Origin: Acetothermia bacterium 64_32
Lineage (GTDB): Bacteria; Bipolaricaulota; Bipolaricaulia; Bipolaricaulales; Bipolaricaulaceae
Assembly (NCBI GenBank): GCA_001508155.1
Contig: LGFI01000001.1
Coordinates: 62,001-126,000 of the forward strand
Direction of reading: 5' to 3'
Length of the DNA: 64,000 nucleotides
Positions 16,163 to 26,043 of the stretch are shown one piece after another. The notes under the pieces were generated by a model that was not told where the DNA came from, ran no database searches, and saw only the letters and a program-made list of their open reading frames with translations. Numbering within the stretch: the stretch's first letter is position 1; each line of letters opens with the position of its first letter. Position numbers and translations under genes: made by a program.

Positions 16163-17454
16163 GTCCCTGGAGGGACATCCACTTCGGGCCTCAGGGCCCT
16201 GAACTCACCCAACGCCATCCTTTGGGATTCCCGCCGCGCTTCGTCTATTTCAAACAGCCTGTCCTTAAGGAGCGAACCCACCAGAGGATCGAGTGCCCCC
16301 TCCCTCACCATCCGCTCTATAACCCCTACAGCTTCATTAGCCGTCATACCATTTCTACAGGGCCTGTCCTCGGTCAAGGCGGTGAACACATCGGCCACCG
16401 CCATTATCCTCGAACCAAACGGAAGATCATCCCCCTTCAGGTGAAACGGGTAACCACTCCCGTCGAGGCGTTCGTGGTGCAAAGACGCCCATGCATTCAC
16501 CGTCTCCAACCCGGGTATTTTCTCCAGTATGCGGTAGGTGTAGTGAGTATGAGTCCGGATTAAAGCGAACTCCTGCGCTGTTAATCTCTCTGCCTTTTCC
16601 AGTATCTCGTTTGGCACAGCTAGCTTCCCCAGATCGTGAAGATAGCCGGAAAGCCGCATGATATCTTGCTCCCGAGGGGAGAGGCCAGCGGCCCGGGCCA
16701 GGGCTGCGGCGGTGCCAGCCACTCCGGCAACGTGGGCAGCAGTGAAACGGCTTCTGAAATCCACCAGACGCGCAGTCAGACTCCCGACGGCAAGCAGCCC
16801 CTTCAGGCTTAACCTCGATTCAGATAACGGGCGATATTCGTATAAGATATCCTTTAAACTAGGGGAGGAGACATCAAGCCAAAAGGACTCCTTCCCGGCA
16901 AGGGATTTGAAGGCCGCTACAAATTCGGGAACAAAAGTGTGGTTTGTTCCCTCTTCTATTTTTGCTACGATCCCTTGGGTTTGTTGGAGGATGGGCATCC
17001 CCGGCTCGATGAGAACCGCTATCCTATCCGCGAGGTGAAGGACATGGCTCTCTCGGGGGACCTCATGGCCTCCGCATTCGCTTCCCTGGCCCGCTTCCCA
17101 TCTGGTGTGATGAAACCTTACCACCTCAGCTTCCCGGTCAAGCAACCCACAGGTTCTAAGGAGGCGATAGCCCATCTCCGCGTGCCTTTGAGTCCCTGCT
17201 ACATCGAACTTGAGTAGGTCTATCCTTTCCTTCACCTCCAGGGATCCCACATCGTGCAGTAGGCCTGCAGTCAAGACGAGGTTCTTCTCCCTCCGGGAAA
17301 GGCCCAGTTCGTCGGCGAGGGAGCAGCCGATATAAGCCACCCTGAAGTGGTGGTTCACCAAGACCGGACTTACCAGGTCCATAGCGTGGGAGAGGGCCAT
17401 GAGTACATCGAAAAGCGGAACCAGGAGTTCCCCGATCATGATAAACGCTCCCAA
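16159..17454 (-). CDS. Tandem HD-domain protein with C-terminal HD-GYP
   Basis: A 431-residue cytoplasmic protein with two HD domains. The first (about residues 34-160) contains GLLHDVGSLE and VVRFHH but no GYP. The second (about 235-390) has SGYLHDLGKLAVP, HTHYTYRILEK and HHERLDGSGYP, the full HD-GYP signature, which in characterised proteins hydrolyses cyclic-di-GMP. No membrane or receiver domain is seen. The base composition and codons look less G+C-rich than its neighbours, and its end abuts a truncated HAD gene, both consistent with later insertion. 208 bases without a gene separate it from the protease gene; nothing recognisable was seen there. Confidence 0.85.
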   Translation of the reverse strand: MGAFIMIGELLVPLFDVLMALSHAMDLVSPVLVNHHFRVAYIGCSLADELGLSRREKNLVLTAGLLHDVGSLEVKERIDLLKFDVAGTQRHAEMGYRLLRTCGLLDREAEVVRFHHTRWEAGQGSECGGHEVPRESHVLHLADRIAVLIEPGMPILQQTQGIVAKIEEGTNHTFVPEFVAAFKSLAGKESFWLDVSSPSLKDILYEYRPLSESRLSLKGLLAVGSLTARLVDFRSRFTAAHVAGVAGTAAALARAAGLSPREQDIMRLSGYLHDLGKLAVPNEILEKAERLTAQEFALIRTHTHYTYRILEKIPGLETVNAWASLHHERLDGSGYPFHLKGDDLPFGSRIMAVADVFTALTEDRPCRNGMTANEAVGVIERMVREGALDPLVGSLLKDRLFEIDEARRESQRMALGEFRALRPEVDVPPGT

Positions 17455-17662
17455 CTAAGGATAGCGGGGGGGCCGGGGGGGGACAACCCACCCCGGCGGG
17501 GCAACGCTTATCGGGGTGGGGTTCATCTTCCTCGGGGGGTCCGCCCTGCTTTTTTGATCGGGACAGGGGGCTTCCCTTGAGCAACCCCTTTTGGCCCGGG
17601 GATTGACGGCCAAAGGAAGGCCGGAGGGACCGGATTCAGGATAGCCCTGGGGCGGGCCAGGG

Positions 17663-20053
17663 CTACTCCTCCTCCGCCTTCAGGTGCTCCCGGAGCTCCT
17701 CAAGGCGCCTTTGCACCAGGTGGAACAGGGTACCCTCCGGGTAGTTGCCCTCCTCATCCGGGGTCCCGGCCGGCATCCCCGAAAGGATCTGGATCCCCTC
17801 CTCCACGGTCCCCACCGCCCAGATGTGGAACCTGCCCTCCCTGACGGCCTCCAGCACCTCCTCGGGGAGCATGAGGTCGTCCACGTTCCCCTCCGGGATG
17901 ATCACCCCCTGCTCCCCGGTCAGGCCCAGCTCCTTGCACACAAGGAAGTGCCCTTCGATCTTCTCGTTCACCCCGCCCACGGGCTGCAGGCGCCCCTTCT
18001 GGTCCACCGAACCGGTGACCGCTATCCCCTGCTTGAGCGGGACCCCCGACAGGCTGGAAAGGAGGGCAAAGAGCTCGGCCGCGGAGGCCGAGTCCCCCTC
18101 CACCAGCGAGTAGGACTGCTCGAAGGCGATGCTCGCGGAAAGCGAAAGCGGCCCCTGGGCGGCGAACTTCTCCCCCAGATATCCCTTGAGGATCATCACC
18201 CCCTTTGTGTGAAGCTTCCCCGAGAGCTTGGCCTCGCGCTCGATGTCCACCACCCCGTCCTTGCCGGCGAACACGTTGGCCGTGATCCGAGAGGGTTTTC
18301 CGAACGCGAAGTCCCCCAGGTCGATCACCGCCAGGCCGTTCACCTGGCCCACCTTGGCCCCGGACATGTCCACGATGAGCTTCCCCCGGGCGATCCTCTC
18401 CCGGACCTTCTCGGCCAGGAGGGCATGACGGCTCCTGCCCTTCTCTATCGCCGTCCGCACGTGGCGGGCCTCCACACTCTGGGCCCCCTCCTCCCTGGCC
18501 CAAAAGCTGGCCTCCCGAACCAGGGCCGCCAGGCTGGCAAATCGGGTGGAGAGCTTCCTTTGGCTCCCGGCCAGCTCCCCGGCATACTCCACCACCTTCG
18601 CCACCCCGGAGGGGGAGAAGGGCAGGATCCCGGGGTCCTCCACCCGCCGCGCCCGGATGAACCTGGCTATCGCCTCCTCCGCCTCCTCGGTCCAGTCCAT
18701 CTCGGTGTCGAAGTCCGAACGCACGGTGAAGAGCTTGGGGAAGTCCTCATCGTAGTAGTGCAAAAGATAGTAAAGATAGGGTGAACCAATGATGACCACC
18801 TTCACGTCCAAGGGGATGGGTTCGGGCCTGAGGCCCTCGGTGGAGGCGAGCCCCAGCATCTGGGCCGGGTCCTCGATGCGGATCTCCCCGGTCTTTAGGG
18901 CGATCTTGAGCCCCTCCCAGCTGATGCTGAAGCGCAGGAGGTTGGAGGCCGAGAGCACCAGGTAGCCGCCGTTGGCCCGGTGGAGAGAGCCGGCCCGGAT
19001 CTGGGTGAAGTCGGTGGTGACCACCCCGAACTGGACCCTCCTTTCCACCGTGCCGAACAGGTTGGTGTAGGTGGCGTTCTCCTCCACCACCACCGGGGCC
19101 CCCTCCAGGCCGGAGTTGTCCACGATCACGTTCACCCGGTAGCGCTGATAGGGGTCCGCCCCCCCTGGGACCGGGATGGGCAAGGCCGGCTTCTTGTTGG
19201 CGGCCTGGAGGTCCTCCACGTTCTGGACGATGTCGGCCTGGGCCTCCTCCAGGAACTCTTGCACCCGGTCGATCCCCGCGTATTTCCGCTTGAGCTGGGC
19301 AAACCGCGGCTCGATCAAAAACTGCACCGCTTTCTTGGTCAGATGCCGGCGAGCCTCCTGCCATCTTTCCTCAAGCTCCCCCAGCTTCTGGAAGGCCTCG
19401 CGGATGGCCTCCTGCAGTTCCTCCTGGCGCCGCAATATGGCCTCCCGCTCCTCCTCTTGCAGGGCCTCGTACTCCTCCTGGGAATAGGGGGTCCCGTCCG
19501 GCTTCAAGGGCACGGTGTTTATCCCCACCGGGGTGCGTTGGATGGCGAACCCCAGCCGACGGGCCCGCTCCTCCAGCTCTTGGAACAGCTCCTCGCGCCT
19601 GGCCACGAACCGCTCCCTCTCCTCCTTGGCCTGGGCCTTGAAGTCCTCGGACTCCAGGACCTTCCCCAGTTCCCGCCTGAGGAAGTCGATGCAGCGGTCC
19701 ATGTCCTCCTTCAGCTCCCTGCCCTTTCCGGCCGGGAGCATCAGGTACCGTGGCCGATGTGGGACCTGGAAGTTGTGCACGTAGCAGACGTCCGGGGGGG
19801 TGGGCTGCTGGCGGGAGAGCTCCCGCAGGAAATGGGCCACGGCCGACGTCTTCCCCAAGCCCGCCTCACCGGTCACGAACACGTTGTAGCGGTTGCGGGG
19901 GTCCTTGATCTTGAGGCCCACCCGCAGGGCCTCCAGGGCCCGTTCCTGACCGATGATCCCCTCCAAAGGCTCGAGCTCATCCGTGGTGGAGAAACGAAAA
20001 CGCCCCGGATCGCAATGTCGCCTTAGCTCGTCCGGCTTCAAAGCTCTTGCCAT
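17663..20053 (-). CDS. ATP-dependent Lon-family protease, LonH/YcbZ-like
   Basis: A 796-residue protein. An N-terminal AAA domain has Walker A GEAGLGKT (residues 62-69), followed by a long charged coiled-coil insert (about 120-260) typical of this Lon subfamily. A second ATPase portion contains HRANGGYLVLSASNLL and VVIIGSPYLYYLL. The C-terminal Lon protease domain has the catalytic Ser in EGDSASAAEL and Lys in PVGGVNEKIEGH. It resembles E. coli YcbZ rather than the classical Lon with its own substrate-binding N-domain. AAGGAGGG precedes the ATG. It is divergent from the phospholipase-like gene, with overlapping -10 candidates between them. Confidence 0.9.
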   Translation of the reverse strand: MARALKPDELRRHCDPGRFRFSTTDELEPLEGIIGQERALEALRVGLKIKDPRNRYNVFVTGEAGLGKTSAVAHFLRELSRQQPTPPDVCYVHNFQVPHRPRYLMLPAGKGRELKEDMDRCIDFLRRELGKVLESEDFKAQAKEERERFVARREELFQELEERARRLGFAIQRTPVGINTVPLKPDGTPYSQEEYEALQEEEREAILRRQEELQEAIREAFQKLGELEERWQEARRHLTKKAVQFLIEPRFAQLKRKYAGIDRVQEFLEEAQADIVQNVEDLQAANKKPALPIPVPGGADPYQRYRVNVIVDNSGLEGAPVVVEENATYTNLFGTVERRVQFGVVTTDFTQIRAGSLHRANGGYLVLSASNLLRFSISWEGLKIALKTGEIRIEDPAQMLGLASTEGLRPEPIPLDVKVVIIGSPYLYYLLHYYDEDFPKLFTVRSDFDTEMDWTEEAEEAIARFIRARRVEDPGILPFSPSGVAKVVEYAGELAGSQRKLSTRFASLAALVREASFWAREEGAQSVEARHVRTAIEKGRSRHALLAEKVRERIARGKLIVDMSGAKVGQVNGLAVIDLGDFAFGKPSRITANVFAGKDGVVDIEREAKLSGKLHTKGVMILKGYLGEKFAAQGPLSLSASIAFEQSYSLVEGDSASAAELFALLSSLSGVPLKQGIAVTGSVDQKGRLQPVGGVNEKIEGHFLVCKELGLTGEQGVIIPEGNVDDLMLPEEVLEAVREGRFHIWAVGTVEEGIQILSGMPAGTPDEEGNYPEGTLFHLVQRRLEELREHLKAEEE

Positions 20054-20077
20054 CTTCCCTCCTTATCTTGGTATCAT
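20047..20077 (+). promoter_or_regulatory. Candidate promoter of the phospholipase-like gene
   Basis: TTGCCA (20047-20052) and TATCAT (20072-20077) with a 19-base spacer. The -10 ends 8 bases before the ATG at 20086 with no ribosome binding site, again suggesting a leaderless transcript. The same bases read on the other strand give TATGAT (20073-20078), a possible -10 for the divergent lon-like gene. Confidence 0.35.
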
Positions 20078-20085
20078 AACTTGCC

Positions 20086-21141
20086 ATGCGGCGCGGGGCT
20101 ATCCTTGCTTCCTTGCTCTTCTTTTGGGCCCTCGGCCACGGGTTCCCGGTGGTGCCTCTCATAACCCGACCCGGCCACCCCACCTACCTCTCCTATGTGC
20201 CCTCCCTGCTTGCGGCCGCCCAGGAGGAGGTCCTGGTGGCCCTCTCGGACCTGCGTCTGTACCAAGAAGGGGGGACGCAGCCGCTTTTGGACGGGCTGGT
20301 GGAGGCAGCCCAGCGTGGCCTTGAGGTGAGGGTGCTGTTCGAGCGCCGCGGGGACAGGGGGCCAACAGGGGAACAGCTTGCGGCCTTCCAATACCTCTCC
20401 CGGCGGGGCGTCGAAACCCGTTGGGACGACCCGGAGGTCACCCTCCACGCCAAGTTCCTGGTGATCGACCGAAGGGTTCTGGTGGTGGGGTCAAGCCACT
20501 GGACCTACTCGGCCTTGACGGACTCCGTGCAGGTGGACCTGGTGCTCCACTGTCCGGGGCTTGCGGCCCTGGCCGCGGATTTCTTCGAGCTTTTGTGGGT
20601 GGGAGGGCTGGACGCACGGCCGGTCCTGGCGGACCCCCCCTGGCCGGCCCATGGGGTACTGGCCCTGCTGGAGCTCCCCGAGGCCGGGCTCCACATGAAG
20701 GCGATCCCCCCTATCCTGGCCAGGGCCCAAGCGGGAATCGACCTCCTGCTCTACCGGTTCTCCTACTACCCCCAGTACCCCGAAAGCCCGTCCAACACGT
20801 TGGTCGAGGCCCTGTTGGAGGCGGTGAGGCGGGGGGTGCGGGTGCGGGTCCTCCTGGAAGGGGGGGAGGATTTCCCCGAGCTTTCAGAGGCCAACCGGCT
20901 TGTGGGGGCCTATCTTTCCTTAAGCGGGGTGCAGGTCCGCTTCGATCCGCCCGGGGAGACCATGCACGCCAAGTGCCTGATCGTGGACGGCCGTGATGTG
21001 GTGGTCTCCTCGGCCAACTGGTCTTATTACTCGCTTGCCAAGAACGTGGAGGCGGGGGTGGCCCTCCTGGATGCAACCCCCCTGGCGGAGGAGCTGAAGA
21101 CGACATTTGAAAGCTTGTGGGAATCCGCCCCTTCCCCTTAG
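20086..21141 (+). CDS. Secreted phospholipase D-like protein (two HKD motifs)
   Basis: A 351-residue protein with a signal peptide (about residues 1-19). It carries two HKD catalytic motifs: HAKFLVIDRRVLVVGSSHWT (about residues 123-142) and MHAKCLIVDGRDVVVSSANWS (about 288-308), so a complete bilobed active site is expected. Family members cleave phosphodiester bonds in lipids or nucleic acids. The small size and export resemble bacterial Nuc/PLD-like proteins. It stands alone and its stop overlaps the convergent PKD gene by 4 bases. The true substrate is unknown. Confidence 0.88.
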   Translation: MRRGAILASLLFFWALGHGFPVVPLITRPGHPTYLSYVPSLLAAAQEEVLVALSDLRLYQEGGTQPLLDGLVEAAQRGLEVRVLFERRGDRGPTGEQLAAFQYLSRRGVETRWDDPEVTLHAKFLVIDRRVLVVGSSHWTYSALTDSVQVDLVLHCPGLAALAADFFELLWVGGLDARPVLADPPWPAHGVLALLELPEAGLHMKAIPPILARAQAGIDLLLYRFSYYPQYPESPSNTLVEALLEAVRRGVRVRVLLEGGEDFPELSEANRLVGAYLSLSGVQVRFDPPGETMHAKCLIVDGRDVVVSSANWSYYSLAKNVEAGVALLDATPLAEELKTTFESLWESAPSP

Positions 21142-21794
21142 GGGGCTATCACCCTCCCCCCTATGCGGATCTCGATCCGCCCCCCGCCGGCCGCGTAGGC
21201 GCTGGCTGTCCCCTGGAGCCTGGCCGTCGCCCCGGAGGCCGGGGGGTAAAGGAGGTAGCGGAGCCGGACCTCGTTGCCGGTCCAAAGCTCGTAGGGCCAC
21301 ACTGCCTGGAGGCGGCCGTCTTCCCGCTTGGTGAACGCCCCCCCCTCGTCCACCAGCTCCAGGATCCACCCCGGGGGGACGGATTCCTCGAGCCCGGGGG
21401 CGAACAGATGCCCCTTAGCCCGGATGACCAGGGTGACCTCCACGGGGTCAGTGCCCTGCACAAGCCGGTAAGCCCCCAGCTGCTCGTGGCTTGTGATGGC
21501 CAGGCGAGCCGACCCAACCGGGGCCCCCCCCACCACCACCTGCAGCACCACCTCCTGATAGCCGGCCCGGGTGGTGTAGGTGAGCTCGGGGGCGTTTCCG
21601 GTGAAGTCCACCGTCCCGTCGCCTCCGAAGTCCCAGTAGAACTCGGCGCCCTCGGGCGCCCCCGTCACCCGCAGGGTCAGTTCCTCCCCCGGGGTGGGGG
21701 TGAAGGTGGAAGGCACAAGTTCTATCCCCCCGGCCAACCCCAAACCGGCCAAGAAAAGCACCACCAGCGGGACGAGCTTCATCCTGCTTGACAT
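21138..21794 (-). CDS. Secreted PKD-domain protein
   Basis: A 218-residue protein with a signal peptide (about residues 5-21). A PKD domain follows (YWDFGGDGTVDFTGNAPELTY, about residues 48-70), then a segment with FAPGLEESVPPGWILE that is clearly the same module found twice in the neighbouring 732-residue protein (GAGLEEQIPAGWEI and GVGLDEDLPTGW). ATG codons at 21794 and 21782 both follow GAGGAGGGGG. It lies downstream of the larger PKD gene on the same strand, 85 bases away, and probably acts with it at the cell surface. Function unknown. Confidence 0.75.
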   Translation of the reverse strand: MSSRMKLVPLVVLFLAGLGLAGGIELVPSTFTPTPGEELTLRVTGAPEGAEFYWDFGGDGTVDFTGNAPELTYTTRAGYQEVVLQVVVGGAPVGSARLAITSHEQLGAYRLVQGTDPVEVTLVIRAKGHLFAPGLEESVPPGWILELVDEGGAFTKREDGRLQAVWPYELWTGNEVRLRYLLYPPASGATARLQGTASAYAAGGGRIEIRIGGRVIAP

Positions 21795-21879
21795 TTACCC
21801 CCTCCTCATCCGGCAGCCCCGGTGGGGGGCCGGAGCCCCCCACCGGTCAAGGTGAGCAAGATCAGCCCGGCATCCCCCA

Positions 21880-24078
21880 TCAGCGGCCTACACAGACATC
21901 CGGGACCACCCCCGGCAGGGGCTCGCAGATGGGCGTGTCGGTAAGCCACCGGGCGACGATCTCCTTCATCAGCTCGAAGGTCACCTTCCCGTCCCCACAG
22001 GTGCGGGGAACCACCTCGTCCTCAAGCCAGAAGGCGATGGCTCGCTGGACCTGCTGGAAGGTGATCTTGTCCGAAAGCGCAAGGTTGATGGCCTCCCGGT
22101 TCACGTCCCAACGGGAGATGGCGGCGATCACCGACAGGCAATCGGTGAGGTCCACCCGGCTCTGGCCGGCCACCTCGGCCTCCACGCACGGTTGCCCGGT
22201 GTCCACCCGGCCGGCGATCGTCTCGCTGGCCAGAACCAGGCACCCGTCGGCCGGAGGCGCCTCGATGGTGACGGTGGGGGGGACCTCCACCTCGTAGATG
22301 ATCTGGCGGGTCTCCCCGGCCGGGAGCACATCAAGCAGGGCCCATTGGTTGACGCCCGCCTTGTAGATGAAGCCGTCGCTTTCGATGGGGTTAACCCGCC
22401 AGCCCGTCGGCAGGTCCTCGTCGAGGCCCACCCCGAACACGTCCTGGTCGGTGCTGATCTCGACCTTCACCGTGAACTTGTTCCCCAAGGGCTGCCCCTG
22501 GGGGTCGTAGAAGCCGATCACCACCCCCTCGCAGGGGATGGGGGAGCGGATGGTGCGATGGGCGGACACGTTGGCCTCCGGCATGTCGGGCAAGGGACGG
22601 TCGATGGGCACACAGGCCTTGGCGTAGGCGGCCGCCAGCTTCAGGGTCTCAAGGTCGATCCTCTCCCCGCAGGTACCCACCACCGGCCGGTCGGTCCGCC
22701 ACAGCTCCCCGGCCCTGGCAAGCTGGGCGGCGCTTATGACCTCGGAGAGCCGGAGGTCGATCTTGTCCTGGCTCCCCGGAGTTTTCGGGTCCGCCACCAC
22801 CATGTGGGTGATAGCCTCCAGCACCGACAGGCAGTCGTCCACCACCACACAGGACTCCCCACCCACCTCCACCACGATGTCCGGGACCTTGGCCTGGAAC
22901 ACCCCGCTTATGCAGAACTGCTGCGGAAGGCGGATGGTGGAAAGAAGCTCCGACCTGGGCACGGTGAGGTCGTAGGTGATCACCCGGTCGGTGCCTGCCC
23001 GGATGGCCTCCACGAACACCCACTGGATGGTGGGGCGCTTGAAAACGGCGCCCGCGCTCTCCACCGGGGTGATCTCCCAGCCGGCCGGGATCTGCTCCTC
23101 AAGCCCAGCCCCAACCAGGTCCTGATCCGTATGGATGCGGACCGTGACCCGGAAGGTGTAGCCGGGCATGGCGGTGGTGGTGGAGATGGAACGGGTTACC
23201 ACCACGGTGACCGGGGAGATGTAAAGGGGTAAGCTGTAGTCAGTGGTGAGCCCCATGTCGTCCACCAGGGTGAGCTCTAGGTTGTAGCTCCCACCGCTGG
23301 GGTAGGTGTAGCGCACCGTTGGGTCGGTACTGGAGAGGTCGACCACCCCGTCCCCGTCGAAGTCCCACCGGTACTCCACGATCCGGCCGTCGGGGTCGTA
23401 GCTCGCCGAGGCATCGAGGGTTATCTCCTGGCGGGCCCTGGGTTCGGCAGGGGTCACCGCCAGGCTGGCCACCGGCGGCTGCCCCCTCATCCCGATGATC
23501 TCTATGGGGTCGGTGAGGTTAAGCTCCAGGCTCTGGGGGGCATCTATGTCGCCGTACTTGAACACGATCCTCTGGACCCCGATCATGATCCCCGGGGAGA
23601 GGGTGAGCCGGAACTCCTGGCCCAAGGGGCCGAGCACCCCCCCGTCCGTGCGGAAGGGGGCCCACACCCAGGCGAGCCGGCCGGCCACGATGTCGTAGAC
23701 GTCGTTAGGGTCCATGTTGCTTGGGTCGTCGGTGACCACGAAATCCGCCCCGGCCGGCACCCCTTGGATGACGAACTGGGCGGAGGAGTTGACCCCCGCC
23801 GGGGCCTGGGTGGCCTGGCCGTGGATGATGAAAAGGTAAAGCTGCTGGTTGGGGTCCAGGTAAAGGAACATCACGGTGGCATCGGGTTCCACCAGCGGAC
23901 AGGTGGACAGGAACTGGGTGTTATCGTATCCGTAGAACTCCTCCACGGAAACCGTCCCCGCCAAGGGCTGCACCACGGCCTGGACGGCCCCTTGGCTCAC
24001 CGAGAAGTACCCCTGCCCCAAAAGGGGCAAGGCGGTGAGCGCGGCCGCCAAGGCCCACAGGCTGATCTTCCTCACCAT
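21880..24078 (-). CDS. Large secreted PKD-domain protein with duplicated module
   Basis: A 732-residue exported protein with a signal peptide (about residues 1-22). An N-terminal domain (about 25-195) is unrecognised. A PKD domain with YDPDGRIVEYRWDFDGDGVVD lies at about 205-290. Two copies of a module follow (about 300-510 and 530-725). Each has TDQDxxGxGL-x-E, P-x-GW, a QW block, then DCLSV-x-x-AI and a TCG motif near its end. Cysteines recur at matching positions, suggesting disulfides. The second half of each module resembles helical dockerin-like or cohesion segments, but I do not recognise the family. Start supported by TAAGGAGGGAAAC before the ATG. Confidence 0.75.
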   Translation of the reverse strand: MVRKISLWALAAALTALPLLGQGYFSVSQGAVQAVVQPLAGTVSVEEFYGYDNTQFLSTCPLVEPDATVMFLYLDPNQQLYLFIIHGQATQAPAGVNSSAQFVIQGVPAGADFVVTDDPSNMDPNDVYDIVAGRLAWVWAPFRTDGGVLGPLGQEFRLTLSPGIMIGVQRIVFKYGDIDAPQSLELNLTDPIEIIGMRGQPPVASLAVTPAEPRARQEITLDASASYDPDGRIVEYRWDFDGDGVVDLSSTDPTVRYTYPSGGSYNLELTLVDDMGLTTDYSLPLYISPVTVVVTRSISTTTAMPGYTFRVTVRIHTDQDLVGAGLEEQIPAGWEITPVESAGAVFKRPTIQWVFVEAIRAGTDRVITYDLTVPRSELLSTIRLPQQFCISGVFQAKVPDIVVEVGGESCVVVDDCLSVLEAITHMVVADPKTPGSQDKIDLRLSEVISAAQLARAGELWRTDRPVVGTCGERIDLETLKLAAAYAKACVPIDRPLPDMPEANVSAHRTIRSPIPCEGVVIGFYDPQGQPLGNKFTVKVEISTDQDVFGVGLDEDLPTGWRVNPIESDGFIYKAGVNQWALLDVLPAGETRQIIYEVEVPPTVTIEAPPADGCLVLASETIAGRVDTGQPCVEAEVAGQSRVDLTDCLSVIAAISRWDVNREAINLALSDKITFQQVQRAIAFWLEDEVVPRTCGDGKVTFELMKEIVARWLTDTPICEPLPGVVPDVCVGR

Positions 24079-24305
24079 GTTTCCCTCCTTAGCTGTTTGA
24101 TCCTCATATGCCCAAAGCAGTCTAACATGCCGACCCTCCCCTGTCTGTAACCCCGATCACTCCCCCAGGAAACATATCCTGGCAAGCAGGGTACCGGGAA
24201 GGGGGCAAGGCCCCCAGGAAAGAAGCGGCCAACCGGCCCTCAGTTTGTCTTAGGACAAAGTGACCTAGATCACCCTCAAGGGGGGACCACTGCCCCGGGG
24301 CGGGG
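24079..24305. other. Intergenic region between rplM and the PKD gene
   Basis: 227 bases without a gene. It holds a hairpin GGGGGC-AAG-GCCCCC near 24201-24215 and a near-palindrome TTTGTCTTAGGACAAA at 24243-24258 (6-bp arms). Neither is followed by a T-run, so neither is a convincing terminator. The palindrome could be an operator for the secreted PKD genes. No rpsI gene follows rplM here. Confidence 0.4.
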
Positions 24306-24749
24306 TTACAGGTTCAAAGGGATGGGCTTTTGGGCCTGGTGAGGGTGATCGGCCCCCGGGTACACCTTGAGCTTCCGGAGCATCCGCCGCCCCAGCTTGT
24401 TCTTGGGGAGCATCCTCCGAACCGCCAGCTTTATGGGTAGCTCGGGGTGCCGGGCGGAAAGCTGCCGGTAGGTCAGGGTGTAAAGATGCCCAATATAGCC
24501 CGTGTGCCGATAGTACACCTTCTGATCCTGCTTTTTCCCCGTAAGCTTGACCTTGGCGGCGTTTATCACGATCACATAGTCACCCACATCGAAATGAGGG
24601 GTATAGGTGGGCTTGTGTTTTCCTTGAAGGATTGTAGCTATTTTAGAGGCAAGACGTCCTAGTGGGACCTCGCTTGCGTCCACCACGTACCATTGGCGCT
24701 TGAAGGCTGTTCCAGCGTCCTCTTTCTTGGCCATATAGGTCTTTTGCAT
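24306..24749 (-). CDS. rplM: 50S ribosomal protein L13
   Basis: A 147-residue ribosomal protein. [21 protein letters not shown] near the N-terminus, [16 protein letters not shown] and [23 protein letters not shown] at the C-terminus are the conserved L13 blocks. The start at 24749 is preferred over 24755 because GGAGGATGACG precedes it at the right distance. In most bacteria rplM is followed by rpsI; here no S9 gene follows, and the gene sits at the end of a purA-birA-ileS-purB run. It starts 40 bases after purA ends. Confidence 0.95.
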   Translation of the reverse strand: MQKTYMAKKEDAGTAFKRQWYVVDASEVPLGRLASKIATILQGKHKPTYTPHFDVGDYVIVINAAKVKLTGKKQDQKVYYRHTGYIGHLYTLTYRQLSARHPELPIKLAVRRMLPKNKLGRRMLRKLKVYPGADHPHQAQKPIPLNL

Positions 24750-24789
24750 CGTCATCCTCCATTTAATTTTATCGGCTTTTTTTCCTTGT

Positions 24790-26043
24790 TCAACGGCGGA
24801 CGATGAGCTCCTCCTCCCCGGGGCCGACCCCGATGAGGGTCACCGGGACCCCCAGTTGTTCCTCGATGAACAGGAGGTACCTCCGGGCGTTTTCCGGGAG
24901 CTCCTCCCAGGTGCGGGCGGGGCGGATGTCCTCGTTCCAGCCGGGCAGGGGCTCGTAGAGGGGTCGGGCGGCGGCGAGCTCTGAGACCCGACCGGGGAAG
25001 TCCTCGACCCGGCGTCCAGAAAGTTCGTAGGCCGTGCACACCGGGATCTCCTCCAGCCCCGAGAGCACGTCCAGCTTGGTGACGGCAAGTTCGGTGAACT
25101 GGTTAACCTCCTGGGCGTAGCGGAGGGCCACCAGGTCCAGCCAGCCGCAGCGTCGGGGCCGGCCGGTGGTGGTCCCGTATTCCCTCCCCCTGGCCCGCAG
25201 CAGCTCCCCCCCCGCCCCGGGGTCCTCGGTGGGGAAGGGCCCCTCCCCCACCCGAGTGGTGTAGGCCTTGGCCACCCCCACCACCCTGGGGGAACCCGAC
25301 AGGCGCACCCCCACCCCCCAGCCGATCCCGTGCACGGTGGTGGTGGAGGAGGTCACGTAGGGGTAGGTGCCCAGGTCGAGGTCGAGGAGCGTGCCCTGTG
25401 CCCCCTCGAACACCACGGACCTCCCCTGGGCCAGGGCCCCCGCCACCAGGGCCCGGGTGTCCACGATCCTCTCCTGCCATCTCCGGTAAAAGTCGCTCAG
25501 CTCCTGGCAGAGGGCTTCCGGGTCAAAGCCGGCCCGGCCATACCCCTTTTCGAGGGCCAGCCGAAGCTCGCGAAGGCGTTCCAGCACGGCCTCCGGTTGG
25601 GCCAGGTCCCCCACCCTCAACCCCCGACGGGCCACCCGCTCCTGGTAGGCGGGGCCCACCCCCCTCCTGGTGGTGCCGATGCGCTCGGCCGTCCCCTCCA
25701 GCTCCTCCACCAGCCGATGGTGGGGGAGGATGAGGGGGGCCCGGTGAGAGAGGTAGAGCACCGGGCATGGCCGCCCCTGGCTGAGGATGGAGTCCAACTC
25801 CTGTTCCAAAACCCGGGGGTCCACCGCCACCCCGTGGGCGATCACCCCCTGGCAGCCCGGTTGCAGGGCACCGGCGGGCACCAGATGAAGCTGGATCGTC
25901 CCCCGGGCGTCCTGCACCGTGTGGCCGGCGTTGGGACCTCCGTTGAACCGCACCGCAAGGTCGGCCTCCCTGGCCAAGAAGTGCACGATCTTCCCCTTGG
26001 CCTCATCCCCCCACTGGGCCCCGATCACCGCCGTCTCAGGCAT
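24790..26043 (-). CDS. purA: Adenylosuccinate synthetase
   Basis: A 417-residue enzyme that joins IMP and aspartate using GTP, the first committed step to AMP. The N-terminal loop reads [11 protein letters not shown] (usual form GDEGKGK, so one Gly is Ala), followed by [24 protein letters not shown] and [16 protein letters not shown] are further conserved blocks. The partner enzyme PurB is encoded 4 kb upstream in the same direction, so both steps from IMP to AMP appear to be in one transcript. It overlaps the end of birA by 19 bases. Confidence 0.95.
   Translation of the reverse strand: MPETAVIGAQWGDEAKGKIVHFLAREADLAVRFNGGPNAGHTVQDARGTIQLHLVPAGALQPGCQGVIAHGVAVDPRVLEQELDSILSQGRPCPVLYLSHRAPLILPHHRLVEELEGTAERIGTTRRGVGPAYQERVARRGLRVGDLAQPEAVLERLRELRLALEKGYGRAGFDPEALCQELSDFYRRWQERIVDTRALVAGALAQGRSVVFEGAQGTLLDLDLGTYPYVTSSTTTVHGIGWGVGVRLSGSPRVVGVAKAYTTRVGEGPFPTEDPGAGGELLRARGREYGTTTGRPRRCGWLDLVALRYAQEVNQFTELAVTKLDVLSGLEEIPVCTAYELSGRRVEDFPGRVSELAAARPLYEPLPGWNEDIRPARTWEELPENARRYLLFIEEQLGVPVTLIGVGPGEEELIVRR

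Noticed and set aside
24243-24258. TTTGTCTTAGGACAAA as rplM terminator
   Set aside because: No T-run in the rplM direction and only 6-bp arms; left as a possible operator.
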